A DNA stretch of 18,756 nucleotides, taken from Oligoflexia bacterium. Lineage in GTDB: Bacteria > Bdellovibrionota > UBA1018. Below, piece by piece: positions 1-6,355 of the stretch; the first letter of the stretch is position 1; each line of letters opens with the position of its first letter. The notes under the pieces are model-generated. The model searched no databases. It was not told where the DNA came from and saw only the letters and a list, made by a program, of their open reading frames with translations. The position numbers were made by a program, and so were the translations under genes. The DNA is taken from NCBI GenBank assembly GCA_025352185.1, contig JANXTV010000377.1, positions 1-18,756 on the forward strand, in the 5' to 3' direction.

Positions 1-329
1 ATCAGGTCTTCTGCGCCAACCATGTCTGCGCCAGCGGCTTCAGCTTCACGAGCCTTATCCCCTTTAGCGAGAACGGCCACGCGAAGGGTTTTACCCGTAC
101 CGTGTGGAAGGACGAGAGCGCCACGAACCATTTGGTCCGCGTGCTTAGGGTCGACGCCGAGGTTGAACGCAACATCGACGGTTTCGTCGAACTTCGCGTA
201 TGCAACTTCGGGAAGAAGTTTGAAACCTTCGGCTACAGAGTAGGTTTTGCCGAAAGTGACTTTTAAGAGCGCGGCTGCGTACTTTTTGCCGGTCTTGCCT
301 TTACGAATATTAGCCTTGGCTTCTGCCAT
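1..329 (-). CDS. rplA: 50S ribosomal protein L1 (N-terminal part)
   Basis: Ribosomal protein L1 forms the mobile L1 stalk of the large subunit beside the E site and is usually the translational repressor of its own rplKA operon. The window holds the first 109 residues of about 230; the rest lies off the left edge. The N-terminus reads MAEAKANIRKGKTGKKY, followed by the L1 core pattern with AVAEGFKLL-like, KFDETVDVAFNLGVDP and GALVLPHGTGK segments. The last two are highly characteristic of L1. The start is the ATG at 329, preceded by a clear GGAGG Shine-Dalgarno at 7 bases' spacing. It follows rplK on the same strand after a 108-bp spacer, the usual order. Identification is secure; only truncation by the window edge limits it. 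Confidence 0.96.
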   Translation of the reverse strand, partial: MAEAKANIRKGKTGKKYAAALLKVTFGKTYSVAEGFKLLPEVAYAKFDETVDVAFNLGVDPKHADQMVRGALVLPHGTGKTLRVAVLAKGDKAREAEAAGADMVGAEDL

Positions 330-437
330 TTTATTTCCTCCGTGGTTCAAGCGCCGAACGGATCGGCTCCCACTTTTTACGACTTCAATTTTTAGGACTA
401 AAAACAGTACCCGAATGCCCCTTCAGAAGATCGCCGA
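330..437 (-). other. rplK-rplA spacer with two small hairpins
   Basis: This 108-bp spacer is longer than usual for these two genes. Read on the minus strand it holds a 7-bp inverted repeat (TTTTTAG/CTAAAAA, 389-404, 2-base centre) and a 5-bp hairpin (GCCGA/TCGGC, 353-367) before the rplA Shine-Dalgarno. No U-tract follows either one, so neither looks like a terminator. They could set the L11:L1 translation ratio, but that is inference. Confidence 0.3.
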
Positions 438-860
438 TTACTCGACGGTCAGTCCGCAGGATTTCGCCGAACCTTCGATCATACGCATTGCCGCTTCGAT
501 CGTGGTGCAGTTCAGATCGGGCATCTTCATTTTAGCGATGTCTTCGATCTGCTTCTTGGTCACCTTACCGACTTTCGTCTTGTTCGGCGTACCGGAACCT
601 TTTTCAATTTTTGCAGCCTTCAGGAGAAGGATCCCGGCAGGCGGGGTCTTCGTCACGAAAGTGAAAGAACGGTCGGAATAAACCGTGATGATCACCGGAA
701 TGATCATGCCTTTTTGATCCTGCGTTTTAGCGTTAAACGCTTTGCAGAATTCCATGATGTTCACGCCACGTTGACCGAGCGCGGGACCCACTGGAGGAGC
801 TGGATTAGCTTGTCCGGCAGGGATTTGGAGCTTAATTTGACCTGTTACTTTTTTTGCCAT
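438..860 (-). CDS. rplK: 50S ribosomal protein L11
   Basis: L11 sits at the base of the L7/L12 stalk, binds the GTPase-associated region of 23S rRNA, and is needed for stringent-factor sensing. The 140-residue protein has the full family length. The N-terminal domain shows the proline-rich loop PAGQANPAPPVGPALGQRGVNIMEFCKAFNA, seen here in pieces such as NPAPPVGPALGQRGVN. The C-terminal rRNA-binding domain ends with DLNCTTIEAAMRMIEGSAKSCGLTV. The start is the ATG at 860 (MAKKVTGQ) with an AGGAAAG Shine-Dalgarno. The frame can be read 10 codons further upstream, but those residues are not L11-like. It lies between nusG and rplA in the standard order. Confidence 0.98.
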   Translation of the reverse strand: MAKKVTGQIKLQIPAGQANPAPPVGPALGQRGVNIMEFCKAFNAKTQDQKGMIIPVIITVYSDRSFTFVTKTPPAGILLLKAAKIEKGSGTPNKTKVGKVTKKQIEDIAKMKMPDLNCTTIEAAMRMIEGSAKSCGLTVE

Positions 861-991
861 GGTACTTTCCTTCCACCGGTTTGCCCTCACGACGGAGATG
901 CCGGCTTCGGATCCTTTTTAATGCTAAGCCCGTAAATTACGGGCGAATATTTCGAGGTAGTTTATTTACCTGCGGTTCCTAACACGAACTT
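861..991 (-). promoter_or_regulatory. nusG-rplK spacer with palindrome (possible rplKA leader)
   Basis: The 131-bp spacer contains the palindrome GCCCGTAAATTACGGGC at 928-944 (8-bp arms, one central base). No U-tract follows on the minus strand. In many bacteria the rplKA promoter and the L1-binding repressor site lie exactly here, so a leader structure is plausible. I could not match the L1-binding consensus with confidence. Confidence 0.3.
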
Positions 992-1534
992 TTAAATCTT
1001 TTCAACCTGAATAAAATCGAGCTCAACGGGGGTCGATCGTCCGAAGATACTGACGGAAACCTTCACTTTACCCTTATCCGGATTCACGCCTTCAATCACG
1101 CCGCTGAAGTTTGCGAACGGTCCATCGACCACCCGAACCTTCTCGCCTTCGCTGAAAGCGATCCGCGGCCGGGGCTTCGACTGACCTTCCGCAATGCGGT
1201 TAGTCATTTTATCGACTTCGTCTTGGGGGACGGGAACTGGCTTCAGACGGTCGCCGACGAACCCCGTGATTTTAGGCGTATTTTTTACGATATGCCAAGT
1301 CTCGTCGGTCAGATTCATCTTCACGAGAATGTATCCCGGGAAGAAACGACGCTTCGTCGTCCGCTTCTGGCCGTTCTTCAACTCGACCACGTTCTCTTCC
1401 GGAACGATGATTTCGCCGAAGTCGGACTCCCGCTTTGCGGAGCGAACGCGCTCTTCCAGCGCGAGTTTCGCCTTATTTTCGTAACCCGAATAGGTATGAA
1501 CTACGTACCAAGACATATCTGCGGATGACGACAT
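992..1534 (-). CDS. nusG: Transcription termination/antitermination factor NusG
   Basis: NusG binds the RNA polymerase clamp and links it to Rho or to ribosomal protein S10. The 180-residue product has the NGN domain from about residue 8 (SWYVVHTYSGYENKAK) to about 115, with the RRFFPGYILVKM and GFVGD signatures. A KOW domain follows at about 125-180 (FSEGEKVRVVDGPFANFSG). I chose the ATG at 1534 (MSSSADMSW) because GGAG lies 7 bases upstream of it. An ATG at 1546 overlaps the secE stop as TAATG and would add four residues; the GTG at 1558 is less likely. It follows secE at once, so the two are probably translationally coupled. Confidence 0.97.
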   Translation of the reverse strand: MSSSADMSWYVVHTYSGYENKAKLALEERVRSAKRESDFGEIIVPEENVVELKNGQKRTTKRRFFPGYILVKMNLTDETWHIVKNTPKITGFVGDRLKPVPVPQDEVDKMTNRIAEGQSKPRPRIAFSEGEKVRVVDGPFANFSGVIEGVNPDKGKVKVSVSIFGRSTPVELDFIQVEKI

Positions 1535-1545
1535 CGCGATCTCCA

Positions 1546-1920
1546 TTATAAAATCCACTGGATCACAAGCGTCCAGAACTTATCGACCAATCCCAGCAGA
1601 ACTCCCGTGATTAGGACCATGACGACGACCACGAGGGTTGCCGACCAGGTTTCCTTATTCGTAGGCCAGGTTACTCGAGAGAGCTCGGTAACCACTTCAT
1701 GCGTGAACTGATTCGCGGAATCATTTTTATATAAACCAATAAAAAGAAGTAAACCCAAACCCAGCGAAATGAGCCGGATTACGAGGTCAATATTCTTCAC
1801 TTTCGACTCGAAATCGTAGACGCCCGCGAGCTTAAAGAGCCCGGCAAACACGAGGTATCCCAGAAGGACACTGACGGCCGTGAAGGCGATGACTACGTAT
1901 TTTTGATTCGTATTTTCCAT
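1546..1920 (-). CDS. secE: Preprotein translocase subunit SecE (three-helix type)
   Basis: SecE clamps SecY in the inner-membrane Sec translocon. The 124-residue protein is of the longer three-helix form, as in enterobacteria, rather than the roughly 60-residue single-helix form. Membrane segments are at about residues 8-30, 45-62 and 93-115. The conserved amphipathic stretch before the last helix is present: EVVTELSRVTWPTNKETW contains the family signature ExxRVxWP. The start is the ATG at 1920 with AAGG about 8 bases upstream. It lies 17 bp after the tRNA-Trp CCA end and is therefore likely released from a common transcript with tuf and the tRNA. Its stop overlaps a possible nusG start. Confidence 0.95.
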   Translation of the reverse strand: MENTNQKYVVIAFTAVSVLLGYLVFAGLFKLAGVYDFESKVKNIDLVIRLISLGLGLLLFIGLYKNDSANQFTHEVVTELSRVTWPTNKETWSATLVVVVMVLITGVLLGLVDKFWTLVIQWIL

Positions 1921-1937
1921 AATCGATACCTTAAAAA

Positions 1938-2013
1938 TGGCAGGGCAGGAGGGATTCGAACCCACAACCTACGGATTTGGAATCCGCCGCTCTACCATTA
2001 GAGCTACTGCCCT
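1938..2013 (-). tRNA. tRNA-Trp (anticodon CCA)
   Basis: A 76-nt cloverleaf with the CCA end encoded. The acceptor stem is AGGGCAG/CTGCCCT with discriminator G. The anticodon stem GCGGA/TCCGT encloses the loop TTCCAAA, giving anticodon CCA. The T-arm contains GGGTTCGAATCCC. It sits between tuf and secE, a position occupied by tRNA-Trp in many bacteria. Confidence 0.97.
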
Positions 2014-2070
2014 ACTCTTCCTTAAGAACAGTTTAAAAAGCAAAACTATGCTTCCCATTAAACTCCAAAC

Positions 2071-2099
2071 GGGTGGAGAGCTTTTGCGGCTCTCCACCC
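2071..2099 (-). promoter_or_regulatory. Perfect 11-bp hairpin between tuf and tRNA-Trp
   Basis: The arms GGGTGGAGAGC (2071-2081) and GCTCTCCACCC (2089-2099) are perfectly complementary around a 7-base loop. No U-tract follows on the minus strand, so this is not a standard Rho-independent terminator. It may be an RNase processing site, a 3'-end stabiliser for tuf mRNA, or a partial attenuator limiting read-through into tRNA-Trp-secE-nusG. Confidence 0.5.
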
Positions 2100-2151
2100 T
2101 GCGGAAGCTAGACAGGACTTTCGTCATTCGCAGCGAATCGCCGCGAAACGA

Positions 2152-3342
2152 CTACTCGATGATTTGTGCAACGACGCCGGCACCTACGGTGCGGCCGCCT
2201 TCGCGAATAGCGAAACGCAGTTCTTTTTCCATCGCGATCGGCGTGATCAGTTCCACTTCGATTTCGATGTTATCGCCAGGCATAACCATCTCGACGTTTG
2301 CCGGAAGAGTTACAACACCAGTCACGTCCGTAGTACGGAAGTAGAACTGTGGGCGATATCCTTTAAAGAAAGGAGTGTGGCGTCCGCCTTCTTCTTTCGT
2401 GAGGATGTACGCTTGGCCTTTGAATTTTTTGTGAGGAAGAACGGATCCTGGAGCTGCCAGAACTTGGCCGCGTTCAACTTCTTCCTTCTTCGTTCCACGG
2501 AGGAGAGCGCCGATGTTATCGCCAGCCTCACCGCGGTCCAGAAGTTTACGGAACATCTCGACACCGGTGCAAACCGTTTTCGTCGTTGGGCGAATACCGA
2601 TGATTTCGATTTCGTCTCCGACGTTAACGACTCCGCGCTCAACGCGGCCAGTGACCACCGTTCCACGACCCGAGATCGAGAACACGTCTTCGACCGGCAT
2701 CAGGAAAGGCTTATCCACTTCGCGCTTCGGCTGAGGGATGTAGGAATCGCAAGCTTCCATCAATGCAAGAATCGAAGGTTCGCCAATTTCGGATTGGTCG
2801 CCTTCGAGAGCTTTCACTGCAGATCCTTTGATGATCGGGATCGAGTCACCCGGGAACTTATAGTTAGTGAGCAGTTCGCGAACTTCCATCTCGACGAGAT
2901 CGAGGAGTTCTTTATCGTCAACCATGTCGCACTTGTTGAGGAACACGACGATAGCTGGAACGCCGACCTGACGAGCAAGGAGGATATGTTCACGGGTCTG
3001 AGGCATCGGGCCGTCAGCTGCGGAACAAACCAGAATCGCGCCGTCCATCTGCGCCGCGCCGGTGATCATGTTTTTAACATAATCGGCGTGACCAGGGCAG
3101 TCCACGTGAGCGTAGTGGCGATTCGCCGTCTCGTATTCAACGTGAGTAGTGTTAATCGTAATACCGCGTTCGCGCTCTTCTGGAGAGTTGTCGATCTGAG
3201 CGTACGAGCGGGCTTGAGCCAGACCCTTTTTAGAAAGGGTATTAGTGATCGCGGCAGTGAGCGAGGTCTTTCCATGGTCGACGTGACCAATGGTACCGAT
3301 GTTCACGTGCGGCTTACTTCGTGAGAATTTCTCTTTAGACAT
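2152..3342 (-). CDS. tuf: Translation elongation factor Tu
   Basis: EF-Tu is the GTPase that delivers aminoacyl-tRNA to the ribosomal A site. The 396-residue protein is of full length. It shows G1 GHVDHGKT (19-26), the switch I RGITIN segment (59-64), G3 DCPGH (81-85) and G4 NKCD (136-139). Domains 2 and 3 follow, with VFSISGRGTVVTGRVERG and a C-terminus ending GRTVGAGVVAQIIE. The ATG at 3342 has a GGAGG Shine-Dalgarno upstream. Four tRNA genes precede it and tRNA-Trp-secE-nusG follows, as for tufB of enterobacteria. The codon choice is strongly biased, as expected for a highly expressed gene. Confidence 0.99.
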   Translation of the reverse strand: MSKEKFSRSKPHVNIGTIGHVDHGKTSLTAAITNTLSKKGLAQARSYAQIDNSPEERERGITINTTHVEYETANRHYAHVDCPGHADYVKNMITGAAQMDGAILVCSAADGPMPQTREHILLARQVGVPAIVVFLNKCDMVDDKELLDLVEMEVRELLTNYKFPGDSIPIIKGSAVKALEGDQSEIGEPSILALMEACDSYIPQPKREVDKPFLMPVEDVFSISGRGTVVTGRVERGVVNVGDEIEIIGIRPTTKTVCTGVEMFRKLLDRGEAGDNIGALLRGTKKEEVERGQVLAAPGSVLPHKKFKGQAYILTKEEGGRHTPFFKGYRPQFYFRTTDVTGVVTLPANVEMVMPGDNIEIEVELITPIAMEKELRFAIREGGRTVGAGVVAQIIE

Positions 3343-3391
3343 ACCTGTTAGGCCTCCACAGCTAATAATATCGAACTGTTTGAAAACACAT

Positions 3392-3407
3392 CGTCTCTTT
3401 CGAGACG
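3392..3407 (-). promoter_or_regulatory. Small hairpin in the tuf leader
   Basis: In the 139-bp spacer between tRNA-Thr(GGT) and tuf, CGTCTC and GAGACG form a 6-bp stem with a GAAA loop on the minus strand. ATGTGTTTTC follows, a weak U-rich stretch. It could be a tRNA-processing or attenuation element in the tuf leader. No convincing separate tuf promoter was recognised in this spacer. Confidence 0.25.
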
Positions 3408-3481
3408 CGTTTGGGTAGATTTCCTCGTAAGAATTCCGTTACCGGCCTCCCCACTCACCCCCATCTACATAGAGTGAACAA

Positions 3482-3558
3482 TGGAGCTCTTGTCGGGATT
3501 CGAACCCGAGACCTCTCCCTTACCAAGGGAGTGCTCTAGCCAACTGAGCTACAAGAGC
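3482..3558 (-). tRNA. tRNA-Thr (anticodon GGT)
   Basis: A 77-nt cloverleaf with encoded CCA. The acceptor stem is GCTCTTG/CAAGAGC with discriminator T. The anticodon stem CTCCC/GGGAG holds the loop TTGGTAA, giving anticodon GGT. It is the last tRNA before tuf, matching the thrT position of the Escherichia coli tufB operon. Confidence 0.97.
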
Positions 3559-3591
3559 GCAAAACCTGTTTTCACAAGTCTTTCAAAAATA

Positions 3592-3668
3592 TGGAGCGGG
3601 AAAAGAGACTCGAACTCTCAACCCTCGGCTTGGAAAGCCGATGCTCTAACCAATTGAGCTATTCCCGC
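3592..3668 (-). tRNA. tRNA-Gly (anticodon TCC)
   Basis: A 77-nt cloverleaf with encoded CCA. The acceptor stem is GCGGGAA/TTCCCGC with discriminator T. The anticodon stem TCGGC/GCCGA holds the loop TTTCCAA, giving anticodon TCC. It matches the glyT position of the tufB-type tRNA cluster. Confidence 0.97.
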
Positions 3669-3718
3669 ACCTATTTTTCAGCAGTATCCCGAGCAAAACT
3701 TTCGTTTCGTCCGAGTTA

Positions 3719-3768
3719 CCACTTCAAATCCTCTCGAAGTTTTAATCCCTCGAGAGGATTTGAAGTGG
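3719..3768 (-). repeat. Perfect 19-bp inverted repeat fused to the tRNA-Tyr CCA end
   Basis: CCACTTCAAATCCTCTCGA (3719-3737) and its exact complement (3750-3768) flank a 12-base loop. The tRNA-side arm begins with the CCA of tRNA-Tyr, so the mature 3' end lies inside the stem base. No U-run follows on the minus strand. The stem is too long and perfect for a typical spacer. It could be a processing signal or a small palindromic element sited at a tRNA 3' end. No second copy is in the window. Confidence 0.7.
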
Positions 3769-3851
3769 TGGAGAGAGAAGGATTCGAACCTTCGAAGGCT
3801 AACGCCGTCAGATTTACAGTCTGATCCCTTTGGCCACTTGGGTATCTCTCC
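3766..3851 (-). tRNA. tRNA-Tyr (anticodon GTA)
   Basis: An 86-nt type II tRNA with encoded CCA and a long variable arm. The acceptor stem is GGAGAGA/TCTCTCC with discriminator A. The anticodon arm is CAGACTGTAAATCTG with anticodon GTA, and the T-arm is AAGGTTCGAATCCTT. It matches the tyrU position. The CCA overlaps the base of a long perfect hairpin immediately downstream. Confidence 0.97.
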
Positions 3852-3997
3852 GCTTACACCCATTCCAATCGCCTTAAAAATCAACCGCTCCAACCCCCGG
3901 GAAGACCCCGAGATTGAAGCGACATAGTTTCGCCTTCGACTAGATAGAAGCGTTTAGTTTCTACGTCAGCCGTTCTTGAAATCCAACAGTAAATTAA

Positions 3998-4073
3998 TGG
4001 AGCTGAGAAAGGGACTCGAACCCTTGACCTACGGTTTACAAAACCGTTGCTCTACCAACTGAGCTATCCCAGC
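3998..4073 (-). tRNA. tRNA-Thr (anticodon TGT)
   Basis: A 76-nt cloverleaf with encoded CCA. The acceptor stem GCTGGGA/TCTCAGC has one G-T pair, and the discriminator is T. The anticodon stem ACGGT/ACCGT holds the loop TTTGTAA, giving anticodon TGT. It is the first gene of the tRNA-tuf cluster (thrU position), so the cluster promoter should lie just to its right, in 4074-4207. The 146-bp gap to tRNA-Tyr holds nothing I can name. Confidence 0.97.
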
Positions 4074-4144
4074 CCAAAAACTCACTGCTCACGACTTCGC
4101 CTTCGTCATATCAGCAATTCTTCCGGTAAAAAGCGTGAAAATTC

Positions 4145-4158
4145 AAAGTGGCCACTTT
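4145..4158. promoter_or_regulatory. 14-bp perfect palindrome in the divergent spacer
   Basis: AAAGTGGCCACTTT is self-complementary over all 14 bases. It lies between the divergently read tRNA-tuf cluster and the amidotransferase gene, where a dimeric regulator could bind. I could not assign clear -35/-10 boxes on either strand here. Confidence 0.3.
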
Positions 4159-4276
4159 AGAGGCGCGGGCGCTCTAACGCGCAGAAAAAAAATTTGGAAT
4201 TCGCGAAATGTCGCTCCGTTCCGACGATCTCGGGGTTAGAGTAAGAACAGAAAACCCCACGGACGACGACGATAAC

Positions 4277-5254
4277 ATGCCGCAGCGACCCGCCTCCCAA
4301 CTCCCGGTAGTCATTATCCAACATGCCCCCCACGAGCATGCGGCGGCGTTGCGCCGCGCATTAGAGTCGCAGGGCATTCCTTCGCAGGTCATCCAGATCT
4401 ACGCGGGTGAAGCCCTTCCCGCTCCCGAAGCGATCAGCGGACTCGTTTCTCTCGGCGGACCGATGGGCGCAAACGACGAAATCGACTACGCCTGGATTCG
4501 GGACGAACTGCGATTCATGAAACGTGTTTACGACGCCGACCTCCCGATTGCCGGTATCTGTCTCGGTGGCCAGATGCTCGCACGTGCCCTCGGCGGAAAA
4601 GTTTCCGCAAACCCCCACCCCGAAATCGGTTGGTTCGAAGTCTCCCTGAACGAAAAAGGGTCGCGGGATCCCATCATGAGCGCGGCCGGTACGAAGCCGA
4701 AGTTCTACCAATGGCATTACGATACCTTCACCCCGCCCCCCGGCGCCGAGGTCCTCGCGGCGAGTTCCATTTGCGAGCACCAGGCCTTTAAAATCGGAAA
4801 GCATGCGTACGGGTTCCAGTTTCACCCCGAAGCCGATTCCCAACTCGTCGACGAATGGCTTCAAATCGAAGGAACGGACGAAGAAATTTTACTCGCCCGA
4901 ATTGCCCACCATCAGGCGTGTGTTCAAACTCCGTCCGAACATCTCGAAAACTCGCGCACGGGTGAACTCTTTAGCTTGAGTTTCGTCGCCTCGATTTCAC
5001 AACTCTTCCAAAAAGAAAATTATGCGCCCGTCGAAAAAAGTTACCGCGATCTTTACGACGGTTACCGCGAGCGAGCGACCCAAGTGGTACTCCAATTCTA
5101 CGGTTCGCACGGTGAGATCTCGCCCATCGCGGGCCGAATTGAAAGGGTCGTAGAAATTCCTCGCGGCGAATTCCTTTTCTTGCGCGAATCGAGCGGTCTG
5201 ATTTGGCCCGTCCGGCTGGATCACGTTCACGCCGTCGAAAAGCTGAAAATCTAG
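4277..5254 (+). CDS. Class I glutamine amidotransferase (GMP synthase-like) with extra C-terminal domain
   Basis: A 325-residue protein whose first ~240 residues are a type 1 GATase domain. It has the nucleophile Cys95 in GICLGGQ, and His183 and Glu185 in FQFHPEAD complete the triad. SLGGPMGAND (58-67) and WHYDTF (146-151) are typical of GuaA-like stand-alone members, which often act as amidases or gamma-glutamyl hydrolases of unknown substrate. There is no synthetase domain, so it is not GuaA itself. After a linker, residues 268-325 form an additional small, probably all-beta domain ending WPVRLDHVHAVEKL, absent from minimal ~240-residue relatives. I chose the ATG at 4277 because family similarity begins about 9 residues later; an ATG at 4208 would add 23 poorly conserved residues, and neither has a strong Shine-Dalgarno. 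Confidence 0.88.
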   Translation: MPQRPASQLPVVIIQHAPHEHAAALRRALESQGIPSQVIQIYAGEALPAPEAISGLVSLGGPMGANDEIDYAWIRDELRFMKRVYDADLPIAGICLGGQMLARALGGKVSANPHPEIGWFEVSLNEKGSRDPIMSAAGTKPKFYQWHYDTFTPPPGAEVLAASSICEHQAFKIGKHAYGFQFHPEADSQLVDEWLQIEGTDEEILLARIAHHQACVQTPSEHLENSRTGELFSLSFVASISQLFQKENYAPVEKSYRDLYDGYRERATQVVLQFYGSHGEISPIAGRIERVVEIPRGEFLFLRESSGLIWPVRLDHVHAVEKLKI

Positions 5255-5373
5255 GATTTTCCCCGTAAAACTGCGGTAAAATCGAACTCACCCGAAGGTT
5301 ACGTGGGTCGGAGAAGACACATTCCGATTAACGCACTGTTTCGATAAACTCTAACTATTAGGGGCGGGGGTTT

Positions 5374-5568
5374 ATGGAAAAGAAATGCGACGGGCAGTGC
5401 AAATTCGCATTCGGTGGAGTCTTCATCGTCGGCCTGGTTTTAGTCGGAGTAACGGCGAATTACTTCCTTAATAAAGAAGAAGGTGAAGACCGCGAAGCGC
5501 GGAACCGCCGAATCGCGACCGAAGTCGCTCGATTCCAACACGAAACGCGAGTCACGGATTCGAACTAG
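5374..5568 (+). CDS. Small single-pass membrane protein, unknown function
   Basis: A 64-residue protein I do not recognise. It has a short cytoplasm-like start with Cys5 and Cys9 (KKCDGQCK, a CxxxC pair), one hydrophobic helix at about residues 11-31 (FAFGGVFIVGLVLVGVTANYF), and a charged tail, possibly helical (KEEGEDREARNRR). The ATG follows a purine-rich AGGGGCGGGGG stretch that can serve as ribosome-binding site. Start, length and membrane segment make it a credible gene. It lies 119 bp after the amidotransferase on the same strand, perhaps with its own promoter. Its final codons TCGAACTAG form an inverted repeat with the end of the converging methyltransferase gene. Confidence 0.65.
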   Translation: MEKKCDGQCKFAFGGVFIVGLVLVGVTANYFLNKEEGEDREARNRRIATEVARFQHETRVTDSN

Positions 5569-5593
5569 TCGTTAGACACTATTTCTAGTTCGA
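5560..5593. terminator. Inverted repeat built from the ends of two converging genes
   Basis: TCGAACTAG (5560-5568) and CTAGTTCGA (5585-5593) are perfect 9-bp complements around a 16-base loop. Both stop codons lie in the arms. The plus strand has ACTATTT in the loop but no U-run after the stem, so it would be a weak bidirectional 3'-end structure at best. Confidence 0.3.
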
Positions 5594-6355
5594 CATCAGT
5601 CGCGAAATTAAGACACCGGCGGCGACTGAAGCATTCAGACTGGTGACTTCACCGAGCGGCGGTATGGAAACCGTCACGTCGCACGCTTCCGCCGTCAGGC
5701 GACGCATCCCTTTTTCTTCATTCCCGATCACGACCAGCCACGGGCAATCTCGCTTTAAGGTGAGGTAACTTTCCTTCGCGTGCTCACTTGTTCCGAGGAC
5801 CCAGAGACCTTCTTCTTTCGCGACTTCCAGCGCCCGTTGAAGATTAATCTGCTCCGTGTGCGGTACCGTTTCGACCCCCCCGCAGGAAACATCGTAAACC
5901 GTTCCCGTCAGGGGTGCCGAACGCTCCGAGGTCATGAGAATTCCTTGGATGCCGAAGAAACCGGCAATTCGAAAAATCGCGCCGACATTATGCGGATCGG
6001 TGAGTGAATCGAGGGCTAACCAGATACCCTTTCCGTGTGCGCGCGCCTTCGCGCCACTAAAGAGTTCATCGGCAGAAATCGGTTCTTTTGGCTGAATTCG
6101 AGCCTCATTCGCCGAAGTTCGACCGGACTCCTTTACATCGCCCCGGCCGCCACGCTCACGGCGCGAATCACGCTCCGGAGCAACCATCTGAGTCGAAATC
6201 TTATGCCGACGCGCGAGATCCGCGACTTTTTTCCAAGCCTCATCTCCGCCATTTAAGACGCCCGCACTCACCGAAACGGAAACGACGTCCTCGGGACGAC
6301 GTTCGAGGGCGGCGAGCACGCTGTGGGGATTCCGAACCGTAATTAAATTCGACAT
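5585..6355 (-). CDS. rlmB: TrmH/SpoU-family RNA 2'-O-ribose methyltransferase, probably RlmB
   Basis: SAM-dependent SPOUT (knotted) methyltransferase; RlmB modifies a guanosine in the peptidyl-transferase region of 23S rRNA. The 256-residue product has a reduced N-terminal substrate-binding region (1-60), an Arg/Gly-rich charged linker (61-90), and the catalytic domain. Motif 1 is LDSLTDPHNVGAIFRIAGFFG (N123, R129), motif 2 is VVIGNEEKGM (209-218), and motif 3 is IPPLGEVTSLNASVAAGV (N241). The ATG at 6355 overlaps the pyrF stop as TGATG, indicating coupled translation. It is the last gene of the proS-pyrF-rlmB run. Its exact target could differ, since TrmH paralogues look alike; family membership is secure. 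Confidence 0.88.
   Translation of the reverse strand: MSNLITVRNPHSVLAALERRPEDVVSVSVSAGVLNGGDEAWKKVADLARRHKISTQMVAPERDSRRERGGRGDVKESGRTSANEARIQPKEPISADELFSGAKARAHGKGIWLALDSLTDPHNVGAIFRIAGFFGIQGILMTSERSAPLTGTVYDVSCGGVETVPHTEQINLQRALEVAKEEGLWVLGTSEHAKESYLTLKRDCPWLVVIGNEEKGMRRLTAEACDVTVSIPPLGEVTSLNASVAAGVLISRLMSN

Noticed and set aside
861..890. Upstream extension of rplK by 10 codons
   Set aside because: MRANRWKEST is not part of L11. The internal ATG at 860 has its own AGGAAAG ribosome-binding site and gives the family length.
2164..3324. 386-codon plus-strand ORF opposite tuf
   Set aside because: It is the exact antisense of tuf, whose biased codons leave the opposite frame open. The translation has no recognisable domain and no ribosome-binding site.
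3482..4073. tRNA array considered as a CRISPR-like or direct-repeat array
   Set aside because: The similarity between units is limited to tRNA T-arm and acceptor features, and each unit folds as a distinct tRNA with a sensible anticodon.
4208..4276. Longer amidotransferase start at 4208
   Set aside because: The 23 extra residues (MSLRSDDLGVRV...) are outside the family alignment. Not excluded, because neither start has a strong Shine-Dalgarno.
4361..4864. 167-codon minus-strand ORF inside the amidotransferase gene
   Set aside because: Antisense to a domain with an intact catalytic triad; no independent support.
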